Both the position numbers and the translations under genes were made by a program. 64,000 nucleotides of DNA. Source: Megaustenia siamemsis. Taxonomy: Eukaryota; Mollusca; Gastropoda; Stylommatophora; Ariophantidae. This document shows, in pieces, positions 42,185 to 53,581 of this stretch (its first letter is position 1; each line of letters starts with the position of its first letter). The stretch covers positions 11,287,821-11,351,820 of the forward strand of contig JAVIAB010000024.1 of the NCBI GenBank assembly GCA_032433765.1, in the 5' to 3' direction. Below the pieces are notes generated by a model that did not search any database, was not told the DNA's origin, and was given only the letters and a program-made list of their open reading frames with translations.

Positions 42185-42335
42185 CCTCGCCTTACTGATG
42201 TTGGGAGAATATGTTATCAGTGACCATATCTTACCATGACCACGGCACATTTGCGTGTGATGTGGTTGCTACCACACTAAGTCCCCTTTATTTCCCGGAA
42301 AAAAATCTCTGGTACCCATTTAGAAGCTTGGGTAT
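42185..42335 (-). mobile_element. SINE-gamma-like 3' fragment
   Basis: Contains gttatcagtgaccatatctt, catttgcgtgtgatgtggtt and ctggtacccatttag, the minus-strand body of the gamma/alpha type. The tRNA head is not present. Confidence 0.6.
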
Positions 42336-42764
42336 TCATAGTTTTTTTTCTCAGTTCTTCATTTATGATCTTGTCTCTCAGACTGTTTTCTGGCATATGT
42401 CTGACACATTTAAATTCACTAGAGGCTATTTTCTTATTGTTCTTGCTTCTAGTGGAGTAATAATTCATTACCAATATAAATGTCAGTTCTACAACTCATT
42501 ACTTACCTTTAGCATAATCGTATTCAACTCCCCTAACTAAAAATAAGAAAATAATTTGGATTGTAAAGTATTAGAATATTTGTTTATCTTAACCGTTGAC
42601 TATTTTATAACCCAACTCAGTAAATTTCACAGGCAGCCCATGAAAGGTGTCAGTATCTTTAATATCTATATTTGTGATTATAGCATTCTATATTCCCTGG
42701 TTTTCAGAAGTATTCTTCCACGATTTGTTGAGCCACTCATTGTATTTGGAGTGAGTTAAATTAT
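42336..42764. other. Unassigned spacer
   Basis: A/T-rich, with two short frames (42211-42540, 42556-42759) showing no motif. Nothing recognised. Confidence 0.45.
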
Positions 42765-42865
42765 TGAGTTATTGAGTTATTTGCGGGTCATCGTCACTGC
42801 ACTCTGAACATGGCCATATGTACTCACCTCCTCAGCAAGTCTCGAAGTGTCCAGCGACTGACGAC
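42765..42865 (-). mobile_element. LINE-E 3' end, short copy
   Basis: Starts with the tail ttgagttattgagttatttg, then gggtcatcgtcactgcactc, gaacatggccata and gtccagcgactgacgactcc, as at the left end of LINE-E (31926-32045). Only about 100 bases remain; the part homologous to the CSEC block is present. Confidence 0.85.
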
Positions 42866-43394
42866 TCCAGAAATATGTTTCATTGCAGTCGAGGCATCTT
42901 CACAACTTCTTCACCACCCATAAACGTAGCTTGAACACGTAGGCATACTGATTGTTCCTGTAATGTGTTGATTGTAGACATGTCTTCTCACTAAGCACCT
43001 TCGTATCGACCATACATTGTTTTCTCTTCAGTCTCTCAATATATAACGCGATCTCTCCGTTTTCTCTTAAAATCGATGAACCATTTTGGAGATGCCCTAT
43101 TTGTTCAGAGTCAGACCACAGTCAGTGTCAGAGCTGCCAGTGTAAATCGTATACACCTCAATGCTCCTCTTTGTCAAGTCCAAGTTTGTGAATGCGACCT
43201 TCCCCTGTCTAGAGTTGATATGCGGTTTACGTCAACACATTGAGTGCTGTTCCAAGGCCATCGTTGGAATTATTTGACGCCAAGTATTTACATGTTAAAA
43301 CTCATTAATATGGACTGCTCTGCCATGTCAATCGCAGTCTTCACTTTAGAGATTGTTCATCAACTTTTCGTGCGTTTTTAGCTGCATTTATTAG
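42866..43394. other. Unassigned spacer
   Basis: No element recognised. Confidence 0.45.
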
Positions 43395-44178
43395 AGTAAT
43401 TGGGAATTATTGGGCGTAACCACTGTTGTGTGTGCTACGTCATCACAGTGGCTGATTGTATATCCCTAAAACGGGTTGTCCGCTAATAGTGAAAGGCGGA
43501 ATGGAGTTTCGTACATGACTTAAGAGCAACGGAGTGACTCCCGAGGGTTCATGTTGGTTAGGACGGATTAATAATTTCACAAATTCACATTGCTGGGGGA
43601 TCTTAGTCTGTTGTTTGATGTGTGACGGGGATAGTCCGATGACTAACTGTGTTTCATATGTTCGGATTTGGAGTCAAGGTGATGTCCTCAGCATCATCAA
43701 GCGCTATACATTATTTAAAAAAAAATATAACGATAATCATTTTCAGGAGGACGTGCTTCAATTTCCAGTCAATATGGTGGATAGTCCGCAGTAAACATTT
43801 AGGCTATGTCTGAAAAGTATTCCTTGTTGCAATTTCCTCATAATCCAAGTCCGGCTTGTTGCAGGAGCTACTGCGTTAAGTGCTCTGTTCACACCGTGAG
43901 CTGTGCGTTTCAACCGTTTTGATCGTGTTTCGATATTCCGATTGTTTACAGTGAATGATGATATCGTATGATGGAGAACAGATGGCTGTGTTCACTTTCT
44001 ATGCGGTTTCGCCTTGTGTCTTTTGGCGTGTGAAGAGACTGCCATGATGGGGACTACAGCTACCTTTCTTTGTTTGGCAGATGCGATAGTACTTCGGATG
44101 ATTCCACTGGCACGGGCTGTTATGCAATTATGGATTTTAATTCGTTTGCAGTGATACCGGGGCCTTCCATAACCATAA
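43395..44178 (+). repeat. Eta interspersed repeat, copy 3 (long form)
   Basis: Left extension shared with the copy at 58.9 kb: gtatatccctaaaacgggtt, gtctgttgtttgatgtgtga, ttcggatttggagtcaaggt and catcatcaagcgctatacat. Then the common right part from ccaagtccggcttgttgcag to gataccggggccttccataa. Length about 780 bases. No frame conserved between copies. Confidence 0.8.
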
Positions 44179-44584
44179 CACTGCTCATCAGTCTTCTGTA
44201 GCATAATTTGCGAGTCTGCCACTAAGACTGCGTGATCAACCTTCTATGCTACCAACCATGTTATCACAGCCGTTACTGCCTTCATCTACATTTTTATGCT
44301 GGACATCGTTATGACACATTTGCCAGATTCTCTAGCCACTACACTGCCAAGTTGGTATGCCAGAAAACCTTATCCACTGCTCTCACCGCTGGGACATAGA
44401 ACCGTTCTTGTAGCTGACAGGATCATGAAATGGATTCCCGTATTACAACCTCGGTAGCTCCGTAGCCCTATTGCGACACTCCGTGCCGAGCTGAATAATT
44501 GCTTTGGTCAGTCTTTTTCTCTTCGCTCTTATATCCACTCAATTCTTGCCAGACTTAATGTCATTCAGATCGCATACCTTCCAG
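44179..44584. other. Unassigned spacer
   Basis: No recognised element between two eta copies. Confidence 0.45.
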
Positions 44585-44998
44585 ACATTCAGTCAATATG
44601 GCGGAGAGGCGACAGGAACCTTTGAGGTACTGTCTGAAAAGAGTTCTTGGTTGCAGTTTTCTCATATTCAAAGTCCGGCTTGCTGTCGGAGCTACTGAGT
44701 TTAGTGCTCTGTGCACACCATGAGCTGTGCTTTTCATCCGGATGGTGTTTCTATATTCAGATTGCGTACTATGAATGATGATTTCGTTTGACAAAAGACA
44801 GTTTAGCTGGATTCATTTTCGGTGCCTCTTTGGCCTTATGTCTTTTGGCGTGTGCTGCAGCCGCTATGATGGGTACTTCAGTTGCCCTTCTTTGTTTGGA
44901 TGTTCGATTAGATGTTAATTCGGATGATTCCACTGGCACGGGCGGTTGAGCAATTACGGATGTTCATTCGTGTACAGCGACACCGGGGCCTTTGATTA
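44585..44998 (+). repeat. Eta interspersed repeat, copy 4
   Basis: From atggcggagaggcgacagga through aaagtccggcttgctgtcgg and cttttggcgtgtgctgcagc to acagcgacaccggggccttt. More diverged than the other copies. Confidence 0.75.
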
Positions 44999-45689
44999 AC
45001 TGTAGCAATAACATTCTTTCCTTATGGATTCCTCCGTCTCGGCTATCTAGAATTTGTTTTCCACGCTTGAGGTGTAATACCAGTCCATTTCTTCTCACTT
45101 GATCTCTCTTGTACTCTATCATCGAGAAGTGATGATCTAATTATTGTGTTGGTCCTCCAGAGAGAAGAGAATGGAATTATGTTTCTGGAGACCTTCGAAC
45201 ATAACTCTACCGCTACATGTTGTGCACATAGACAAGAGCATTGTTCAACCTTATAAAGGTGGCTGTAACTACCCTCCCTTAAGCAACCATTTTGTCCACA
45301 CACAAAATAACGCACCACTAAACTTTCCATCTTTAAATGTGAGTCTGTGTTTGACGGCTGGCGGGGGTGCAATAAAATAAGGTTTCTGTTATAATTATTT
45401 GATAGAAGTTTAAGTTGTACCGAGCGCGTAGAGAAAGTTGTAAAAATATCGCTCCGATGAGTTTAATGGCAGCAGCATCATAGTTACCTTGATCTCGTAT
45501 ATAGCGAATTAGATCTTTCCAAGACTGAGTACAACCTGGTTATCTCTTCTTCTACCTTTCATCTCACTATACCCATCTGTAGAATTTGTTGAAAATTGAA
45601 TATTGCGGCCTTCAAACTCTCCTCTTTTTCCAACCTTTTTGTTACGAGTAGTAATTACTAAAAATCATTCGTACATAAAAATAAGAAAA
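44999..45689. other. Unassigned spacer
   Basis: Two overlapping frames of 78 and 109 codons on opposite strands (45043-45380) have no motif and are probably chance. No repeat recognised. Confidence 0.45.
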
Positions 45690-46215
45690 GAGGTGAGATG
45701 CAGAATGGCTCAGGCAAAAGCAGCTTTCCAAAAAATGACGAAGATACTATGTAATCCATTTTTGACAATAGAAACAAGAAAAAAGAGTTCTTAAATGTTA
45801 CGTAGAGCCTGTTTAACATATGGGTGTGAATCATGGACAATAGGTCAACAGATAAGAAAATCACTGGAGTCTGTAGAAATGTGGTTTTACAGAAGAATGT
45901 TGAGAATACAATGGACGGCTAAGAAGAGTAATAAAAACGTTCTGAAAGAGGCCACAGCAAAACGAGAGCTAATTTCCAATATTAGGAAGAAACAATCATC
46001 ATTTTTTGGCCATGTCATGAGAAGATAACAACTGGAATTTATAGTAGCAACTGGGAACATTGAGGGACGAAGAGATAGAATACAAAGTGAAAAAGTACCG
46101 GACAGCTTAAGAGAATGGCTTGGCAGAAGGTCAACAACAGAAATAATAAATAACTGTCGAGATCGAAAGTTGTGGAGAGACATAATCACCTAGGCCAGCA
46201 GACCCAGTACTTGAT
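45690..46215 (+). pseudogene. LINE-B 3' fragment
   Basis: Reads EVRCRMAQAKAAFQKMTKIL, YGCESWTIGQQIRKSLESVE, MWFYRRMLRIQWTAKKSNKN and KRELISNIRKKQSSFFGHVM, then after a stop EFIVATGNIEGRRDR and a frame change to SLREWLGRRSTTEIINN. Ends with ccagtacttgatgatgac. Two frameshifts and one stop. Confidence 0.85.
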
Positions 46216-46249
46216 GATGACATAAAAATTTGCTTTTGCTGAAATTGAT

Positions 46250-46281
46250 TTTGTGTGTGTGTGTGCGTGTGTGTGTGTGGG
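46250..46281. repeat. (TG)n microsatellite
   Basis: ttgtgtgtgtgtgtgcgtgt followed by more TG, about 32 bases. It lies immediately left of SINE-delta. Confidence 0.95.
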
Positions 46282-46284
46282 GAG

Positions 46285-46622
46285 TGGACGTCGGTAGCCG
46301 AGTTGGGAAAACAACTCAACTAGGCTACCGCCGTTTTGACAACCTGTGTTCGATTCCCGCTGGAGGCGCTGTGAGCTGTACTTGTTTTTAGAAAAAAATA
46401 TTACCCCCCCGCTGTGGGCCCAGTCGCTGGCAGAAATAAGTACCTGGGTAGGACTCTCGGAAGGTGAGGAATGCCGCCTCGTATCCTGAGTTTCGATGCT
46501 TGAAGCGACACTATCCAGACGTCTCCGAACAGTTCTGAATTAGGGGCCGAGCACATATAGGTGAAAACTCGCGTGTTAAAACGCTGATTCAAATGTCGTA
46601 CTTTACCTTCACTTTTCTTTAC
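46285..46622 (+). mobile_element. SINE-delta, diverged copy
   Basis: Head gtcggtagccgagttgggaa and ctgtgttcgattcccgctgg. Body tttcgatgcttgaagcgaca, ctccgaacagttctg and gtgttaaaacgctgattcaa. More substitutions than the 27.06-kb copy. Confidence 0.85.
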
Positions 46623-46794
46623 TTTGTCACATTTTGTGTGTGTGGTGCCTCAAGATGGAACCACTCTCATAAAGTTTACATTTTAAGAATAAGTGGAATG
46701 CACTAGATTAAGGATACGTTCAACCATAAACGGCAGAAAATGTCCTGGCTAGAACTAAAATGCAGCACTCATGTGAAAACAAACATATATAAAT

Positions 46795-48055
46795 TAATCA
46801 TTTATTGTTCACATTAACATCTGTGATGCAAACGTTTCTTGTTCACACAGACAGCTGTGATGTAATTATTTCTTGTTTACACACACACAGCTGCAATGTA
46901 CTAATTTCTTTTTCACACTAACAGCGACGGTTTAATCATTTCTTGTTCACACAGACAGCTGCGTTGTAATCATTTCTTGTTCACACACAAAGCTGCGATG
47001 TAATAATTTCTTGTTAACACAAACATGTGCGATATAATCATTTATTTTTAACACTCACAGCTGCGATGTAAGAGTTTCTTGTTCACACATACAGCTGCGT
47101 GGTAATCATTTCTTGTTCACACACACAGCTGCGATGTAGTCATTTATTTTTCACACTCACAGCTGCGGTGTAAGAGTTTCTTGTTGACACACACATCTGC
47201 GATGTAATCATTTCTCGTTCAGACACACAGCTGCGATGTAATCATTTCTTATTCACGCACACAGCTACAAATAGCTGCAATGTGCTTATTTCTTGTTCAC
47301 GCTGACAGCTATGGGTTAATCATGTCTTGTTCACACAAACAGTTGGGATATAAATATTTCTTTTTGACGCAAACAGTTGCGTTGTAATTATTTCCTGTTA
47401 AAGCAAACAGTTGCGTTGTAATCATGTCCTGTTAACGCAAACAGTTGCGTTGTAATTATTTCCTGTTAACGCAAACAGTTGCGTTGTAATTATTTCCTGT
47501 TAACGCAAACAGCTGCGTTGTAATCATTTCCTGTTAACGCAAACAGCTGCGTTGTAATTATTTCCTGTTAACGCAAACAGTTGCGTTGTAATCATTCCCT
47601 GTTAACGCAAACAGCTGCGTTGTAATCATTTCCTGTTCACGCAAACAGCTGCGTTGTAATCATTTCCTGTTTACGCAAACAGCTGCGTTGTAATCATTTC
47701 CTGTTCACGCAAACAGCTGCGTTGTAATCATTTCCTGTTCACGCAAACAGCTGCGTTGTAATCATTTCTTTTTGACGCAAATAGCCGCGATGTAATCATT
47801 TCTTGTTCACACATACATCTGCGTTGTAATCATTTCTTGTTCACACACACAGCTGCGTTGTAATCATTTCTTGTTCACGCAAACAGCTGCGTTGTAATCA
47901 TTTCTTGTTCACGCAAACAGCTGCGATGTAATCATTTCTTGTCCACACACACACACAGCTGCGATATAATCAGTTCTTGTTCACACACACAGCTGCGATA
48001 TAATCAGTTCTTGTTCACACACACAGCTGCGATATAATCAGTTCTTGTTCACATC
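46795..48055. repeat. 34-bp minisatellite, about 37 units
   Basis: The unit is aatcatttcttgttcacaca plus cacagctgcgatgt. A homogeneous central block (47380-47760) has the subtype cctgttaacgcaaacagttg or cagctgcgttgtaatcattt. The outer units are more variable, as expected for an array growing from the middle. Confidence 0.95.
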
Positions 48056-48204
48056 TATGTAACCTTACCTCAAAAGCGAAATCGCCCAGCTGAAATCAGA
48101 AGATTTGAGACGTAAGATTTTAATTTAAAAAAAAAAACACGTTTACACTAAACACACTACACACACAGACACATACACATGCGAATACACATACACAGTA
48201 TGTA

Positions 48205-48440
48205 TTAGGAGCCCAAGTCAGTCATAGTAGACTATGGATTTTACAGCTCCTCTAAAAAATGTTGTTTTGTTCTTTTCTTTCGCAATGGATTATCTTTGTC
48301 TATGAATATTACTGCTCTTGCTTGAGTTAGAGCTTTAGAGTATGTTTCCAAAGATTGTGGTCTGTCGCGATGTCTTCCCAGGCTACAGGGTTTATGTTCA
48401 GTCTTCGTGTCGCGTTTACACGCGTCTATAAATCAGAATT
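48205..48440 (-). pseudogene. LINE-I C-terminal fragment
   Basis: Shares with 52430-52680: gtcatagtagactatggatt, tgttcttttctttcgc, gagtatgtttccaaagattg and gggtttatgttcagtcttcg. On the minus strand this is the LQ-LKQ and basic tail region of LINE-I. The 3' end again shows the actatgactgac word. Confidence 0.7.
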
Positions 48441-48444
48441 GAGG

Positions 48445-49062
48445 GAATACATCTGGAGACAGTCCAGAGCTACAACTACCTGGGACATACTATAACCAAT
48501 GATGGAAAATGTAAAATTGAAATAAACAAAAGAATAGGTATGGCAAAAAGTAATTTTAATGCCATGAAAAATACACTAACAACAAAACAAATATCAGCAG
48601 GGCTGAAACTAAGAATGGCAAAATGTTACGTCTTCTCAATATTCCTGTATGATGCAGAAACATGGACATTAGACAAGAAAACAGAACAGAAAATTGAAGC
48701 CTTTGAAATGTGGATTTATAAAAGAATAGGTAGAATTGGATGGAAAGAAAAGATAACAAACGATACAGTTTTAAAACAACTGAAAATAAAAAGAGAACTA
48801 CTAAACACAATTAAGACAAGACAAATGAAATTTTTGGGGCATGTTAAAAGACACAAGAGCCTACTAAAAGTAATATTGGAAGGAAAATTACAAGGTAAAA
48901 GAGGCAGAGGCAGAGGCAGACTAAGACTAACATGGACGAGTAACATCAAAAGATGGACAAGTCAATCTGTTAGCCTGCACCATCAAAGCAAGAAACAGAG
49001 TAGAATGGCAATCCATGGTAGCCAACCTTCGTTGCGGAGAAGGCACACGATGATGATGATGA
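48445..49062 (+). mobile_element. LINE-A 3' fragment, best copy
   Basis: Plus-strand, 5'-truncated. It begins near GDSPELQLPGTYYNQ-like sequence (frame-shifted NYLGHTITNDGKC), continues in an open 203-codon frame from 48540 and ends in a (GAT)n tail (tgatgatgatgatgatg at 49048-49072). The frame shift near YLGH shows decay at the left end. Confidence 0.85.
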
Positions 49063-49070
49063 TGATGATG
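48540..49070 (+). pseudogene. LINE-A ORF2 C-terminal part
   Basis: Reads AKSNFNAMKNTLTTKQISAG, FLYDAETWTLDKKTEQKIEA, FEMWIYKRIGRIGWKEKITN, NTIKTRQMKFLGHVKRHKSL and KGRGRGRLRLTWTSN-type sequence, then a frame change before the natural end (the residues after MAIHGSQPSLRRRH and the Met run are the tail out of frame). It is the post-RT tail with the W-T and GHV motifs; no catalytic residues included. Confidence 0.8.
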
Positions 49071-49378
49071 ATGATAAATCAGTTTTTGGCGCTGCCTAGC
49101 TCTTTTGTCATCCTATTGTTGTCCATAAAGTATATATTTTGGTATTCATAAATAGTACTTATACATATTTATAAATATACTATTCCGATATAATGGTAAC
49201 TAGTTATAACATACTTCACTTTACCTCCCTACACTTCACCAAATATCCTTCCCATCCCACTTATTGATGAGAAGTAAGGACACTTTTCGATTGCACTGTT
49301 TATTTTTCCTTCATATTTTGACGCCGCTGTCCTCTGTCAAAATTAAGGTTCTTTTTTTTCCTTGCCTGCACAGACTAT

Positions 49379-49793
49379 CTTTAAACATTGACAAATCCTA
49401 AACATTGACAAATCCTAAACATTGACAAATCCTAAACATTGACAAATGCTAAACATTGACAAATCCTAAACATTGACAAATCCTAAACATTGACAAATCC
49501 TTAACATTGACAAATCCTTAACATTGACAAATCCTAAACATTGACAAATCCTAAACATTGACAAATCCTAAACATTGACAAATCCTAAACATTGACAAAT
49601 CCTAAACATTGACAAATCCTAAACATTGACAAATCCTAAACATTGACAAATCCTAAACATTGACAAATCCTTAACATTGACAAATCCTTAACATTGACAA
49701 ATCCTAAACATTGACAAATCCTAAACATTGACAAATCCTTAACATTGACAAATCCTAAACATTGACAAATCCTTAACATTGACAAATCCTTAA
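49379..49793. repeat. 17-bp minisatellite, about 24 units
   Basis: Unit acaaatcctaaacattg, highly uniform; variants only at ccttaac and gctaaac. Low divergence suggests recent expansion. Confidence 0.95.
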
Positions 49794-50574
49794 GAAACGA
49801 TTCATAATGAAAAAGAGCAAGGGAGATATATTAAAAGTCGTAATCATTAAAACGAACTGGCTAAAAAAACATAATTCTACAAAGGAGATAACAATACTAT
49901 GATTGGGTCAACAGACACGGCAGATGAACAATAATGAAAGCGTGGTTTCAGGATGATGAGACAGGGACAGTCCAAGCAGAAAGTGGTTTTAAGACATCAA
50001 GGAGATATAAACATTACAACACAAGAAGCGGTAGGGCTGGCTAAAGACACAAATTCTCTCCGACAGGCTGTGATGAGAGCAGCTTTATGCAAAGGATAAA
50101 CGACATGAATATGGTCATTTTATCTTATTGATGCTGTGCGACATACTTCTCATGTCGATGTTTCTTGTAAAGTTTTCTTTCAAATCACCCATTACAAAGG
50201 TACGCCAACCGTAATTATTGCAATCTTCATGCCCGTACCTCTGTTAGAAACTCCTTCACTGCTCTAGGTTACAATACTTACCCCTAGTACTCCTCCTTCG
50301 AGTTCTAGTATCTGAGAAATCATTATTTTATTTAGTCAGAAAAATACAATCCTAAACGCATTTACTCATTTCTGTGCTTTTTTTTTCTTGACGTCGGGGG
50401 TCGGGTACTTCGAACCCCAGAGTGTCAAGATAAAGGATCAAAACATTAACGTGACCGTGCAGCGTCTGATGGCCAGATTACCTCTTGATGTGAAGCTCTA
50501 TATTAACTGTTTCCTATCATCAGTTTTTGTTTATATTCAGGCGCTGGTGATGTTGACATCTTATTTCTCATAAA
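49794..50574. other. Unassigned spacer
   Basis: No recognised element. A 61-codon plus frame at 50388-50573 has no motif. Confidence 0.45.
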
Positions 50575-50657
50575 CTGTACTGGGTGTACTGGGTGTACTG
50601 GGTGTACTGGGTGGGTGTACCGTGTGTACCGGGTGTACCGGGTGTACTGTGTGTACC
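50575..50657. repeat. 9-bp tandem repeat
   Basis: About nine units of tactgggtg or taccgggtg with one irregular unit. Confidence 0.9.
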
Positions 50658-50710
50658 CGGTGATGTAGAATTTGAACAAGTTGTCACAGTAATTCGATGT
50701 AGTAGTAGAT

Positions 50711-50979
50711 CTATCTATCTATCGTCCTTTCGAGCCGAAGATGGCGCATAGGGCAGAACCACAATCTCAAAAACAGAAACCTTGCGTGCCAAAATGGCAC
50801 ATATTGCAGAGATCACTGCCCTAAAATCTATGGTCTGTTTCCATAACAATACTTTTTACAATGACAGCTTTTCAAGCCATCAATCAACCTCCTTAGTCGC
50901 CTCTTACGACATGCCTGGAAAATCACAGTGTCACTATTCTTTACTTCCCACATAATGAGGCCCCGGTAACACACGGGGG
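50711..50979 (-). mobile_element. Beta retroposon, second full copy with exact TSD
   Basis: 269 bases, the same length as the 16.6-kb copy and about 93% identical by eye. Minus-strand orientation: 5' end cccccgtgtgttaccggggc, 3' tail (GATA)n. Perfect 10-bp TSD agtagtagat at 50701-50710 and 50980-50989. Confidence 0.9.
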
Positions 50980-50989
50980 AGTAGTAGAT

Positions 50990-51744
50990 GGCTCATGATT
51001 GTATTATCTTATGGTCTCCCTATGTACGTCTATATTTGTTTCTGTTAATGGCTGATTTATAATTGTATATGTACGTAGATCTATTGCAATTCTGCTTTTA
51101 TTGTCTCATTTTCTTTTACTATTTTGGTAGGGAAGGTATTTTGTTTAATCAATTTAGCGATAGAGATTTCAGAGACACAATTCTTTGTCTTTAAAACATG
51201 AATCTACATGTTTATATTTATCTAACATTTAACATATTACATATGCATTTTTAGATAATTGAACACGGAATTATATTTTACCAATACCAAGATGATACAA
51301 GACATATAAAAAGAATACGGTTTGAAATGGTGCGTTGAAACATACCGAAAGAGTGCAAGGAATTCTGTATAAACAGGACTTATTGGCCTATGACAATACT
51401 TGACAAATGCCTCACATACTTACAATGTTCTCTTTCAATGTATTTTTATTGATTTTTATATTAAGATCAAATTTTCTGTTTCCTTAGCCAAGTGTCCAGT
51501 TTTTATTCTTGTCTAATTTTAGTAGATCTCTGACTGTGCTGTTTATATTTTGTGGTACCACTCTTAATGTAGTCTTCGAAAGCACTGCTATGTCATTTTT
51601 AAAAATTACAATTGCATTGCTTATGGTGTGTGTGCTGTTTAATGACAGCTCATCTATTATGCTGTTACTGTTAATGTGTGTCTGCCTATGGAGGTCTTAA
51701 ATATTGTTGTATTATCACAATTAAGGGAATCTTCTAAAAACAAA
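50990..51744. other. Unassigned spacer
   Basis: No recognised element; A/T-rich. Confidence 0.45.
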
Positions 51745-51975
51745 AACAAGATCTTAGGCAAGGATGTTTACTATCACCAAATTTATTTTGAATGTATAGT
51801 GAGCTTATACTAAAACACATACATACTGATAAAGGGTACACTATGGAATTTCAGTCAATCATAATATAAACAAACTGAGATGCACATATGACACAATCAT
51901 AATATAAACAAACTGAGATGCACATATGACACAATCATAATCACTAAGAGTGAATACGAGTTAATCAACATCATT
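51745..51975 (+). pseudogene. LINE-B RT palm remnant with nascent 38-bp duplication
   Basis: Reads VRQGCLLSPNLF-like sequence (ggcaaggatgtttactatca), then MYSELILKHIHT and, further on, CTYDTIIITKSEYEL where other copies have MYADDTVLIAKSENEL. The motif C Asp pair is deleted. The 38-base segment starting aatcataatataaacaaact occurs twice in a row (51857 and 51895). Confidence 0.75.
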
Positions 51976-52027
51976 GTCATTATAGCGATGGAAATATAAA
52001 TAAAAGCAAAATTAATGTTTGTATCAT

Positions 52028-52422
52028 CATCGGTTGATGTAGGCGATTATGTCCTTCCACAATTTTATATACACGGCGAAGTGTGTCAGTTCTGCTGTTG
52101 ATTGATTGTTTTTCATATCATGACACCAAGCTATCTTGTATCTTCTCTCTTTGTCGTCTGCGATCTCTCTTTACCTAAATGTTGCCAGTTGTAACCAAGT
52201 ATTCCAACTTTCCTCTTCTCATGATGTGCCCGAAAAAAGGTGATTGTTTATTTCTGATGTCTTTTAGGAGCGTCCGTTTTGTGTTGGCCTCTTTGATAAT
52301 TTCCTTCTTCGTCTTTTAGCTGTCCAGGGGAATATCAATTTTCTTCTCGAAAATCTGATCTCTTTAGCCGCCGATGTTCTTTTCATTCGTGCATATACCG
52401 TCAATGATTAGCTTCTACATAG
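52028..52422 (-). pseudogene. LINE-B 3' fragment
   Basis: Minus-strand LINE-B tail from the terminal block (ggttgatgtaggcgattatg) through gttgccagttgtaaccaagt, catgatgtgcccgaaaaaag and ctgtccaggggaatatcaat. Many indels; no open frame. Confidence 0.8.
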
Positions 52423-52429
52423 CATAGTA

Positions 52430-52835
52430 GTAATAGTTTCCGTCTGTCATAGTTGACTATGGATTTCAGCGATTATCAGCGCTCCTAGAAATGTTTTTTT
52501 TTCCTTTTCTTTCGCCGGGTATTCTCTTGTTCTATGAACCTGTCTGTTCCTTGTTTGAGTTGGAGCTTTAAAGTGTGTTTCCAAAGATTGCTGTCTGAAG
52601 CTACTTCTTCCGGGGCTGCATGGTTTATGTTCAGTCTTTGTCTCGTTTACACACGTTTACAAATCGAAGTTTTGAGCACCCCCTAGATATTGTGCCATCT
52701 GCTAGTTGTCCATAGGGTATATCTTTTGGTCTGCGGCCATCTTACGGTGTACGTAGCCAGGCCAGCGTAAGCTACGTTGTTTGAGCAGCGTGTAGATGTT
52801 CGGGAGGCCTGTGCTAATCATGACATCCATGTTTG
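52430..52835 (-). pseudogene. LINE-I 3' fragment
   Basis: Minus strand, with frame changes: AGLPNIYTLLKQRSLRWPGY, VHRKMA, ILYGQL-like, then NLWKHTLKLQLKQGTDRFIE and a basic tail (RRKKRKK). Ends with ctatgacagacggaaactat and tactactatg. The general order (INT-LKQRRLRWLGHVHRM, DGR, NINPA-W, zinc-finger end) is that of a widespread RTE-like tail; the terminal zinc finger is not visible here. Confidence 0.8.
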
Positions 52836-52864
52836 TCCTTTATCCTTACTTTTTATTTAGTTTG

Positions 52865-53170
52865 TATTGATGGGGGACTGGTTGGTCTCGAGGCAAGACG
52901 CCGGCCTCGAGACAGAAAGGTTGTGGGTTCAAATCCCGCCTGCAACGGTTGGGATTTTTATTTACAACAACCACCCCTGGTCTCAGCAGTGAGCCCTGGC
53001 TTGAAACGTCAATTACTCTACAACGGAAAAAAATGTGTGTGCCTCCGAAGACGGAGTTATCAGCCTGTGCATCGAAGGACCCATGTGCACACGACTGCCA
53101 GGGAAAAACGGATTAACATGCAAAATTCAGTTCCTGATCTCTAAGGACTGCGACAGAAGTAAAAAGCTGA
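52865..53170 (+). mobile_element. SINE-epsilon, tRNA-derived
   Basis: Head: gggggactggttggtctcga and gttgtgggttcaaatcccgc (box B). Body to about 53170 with ccctggtctcagcagtgagc and ctcctttaagtaaa-like end unclear. The frame at 52833-53144 translates the head as RPRDRKVVGSNPA, a peptide that arises when tRNA-type promoter boxes are translated. It is not a protein gene. Confidence 0.7.
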
Positions 53171-53325
53171 CGAGCGAAAAAAAAACAAAAACAACTTACT
53201 TGGTGTAACGTGCGCTCAAACTAAAATTAATAAGAAAAACGAGATTATAATTTAGAAAATATGTTTCACAACACAGTTGTCTATCAGACCTTCAACTAAA
53301 TGGGTGTAAGTATGTGTTGACTGTG

Positions 53326-53581
53326 GGAGCCGCGATAGCTCCGTGGTTAGTGAACTGGCCTACAACGGACTAAAGGTAGGGTTCGATCCCAACCGACGGT
53401 TTTCGGGTTCACCCAGCCTTAAATGGGTGCCGGATTTTTTCTGGGAAAGTAAAGCAGCACGGGCGTAATACCGACCACATTACCACACAAATCATGTGCT
53501 GAAGGTCTGTAAAATGTATGGTCACTAACACCATATTCCCTATACTCCACTTAGCGTGACGGAGCTCTTAAACTTTATTTT
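53326..53581 (+). mobile_element. SINE-alpha with 15-bp TSD
   Basis: Head ggagccgcgatagctccgtg and agggttcgatcccaaccgac. Body aatgggtgccggattttttc, agcagcacgggcgtaatacc and ggtctgtaaaatgtatggtc. End gcgtgacggagctcttaaac. Flanked by tatgtgttgactgtg (53311-53325) and tatgtgttggctgtg (53582-53596), one mismatch. Confidence 0.92.

Noticed and set aside
52833..53144. 103-codon plus frame with VVGSNPA
   Set aside because: It translates the tRNA-type promoter boxes of SINE-epsilon. This peptide is a known by-product of such sequence.
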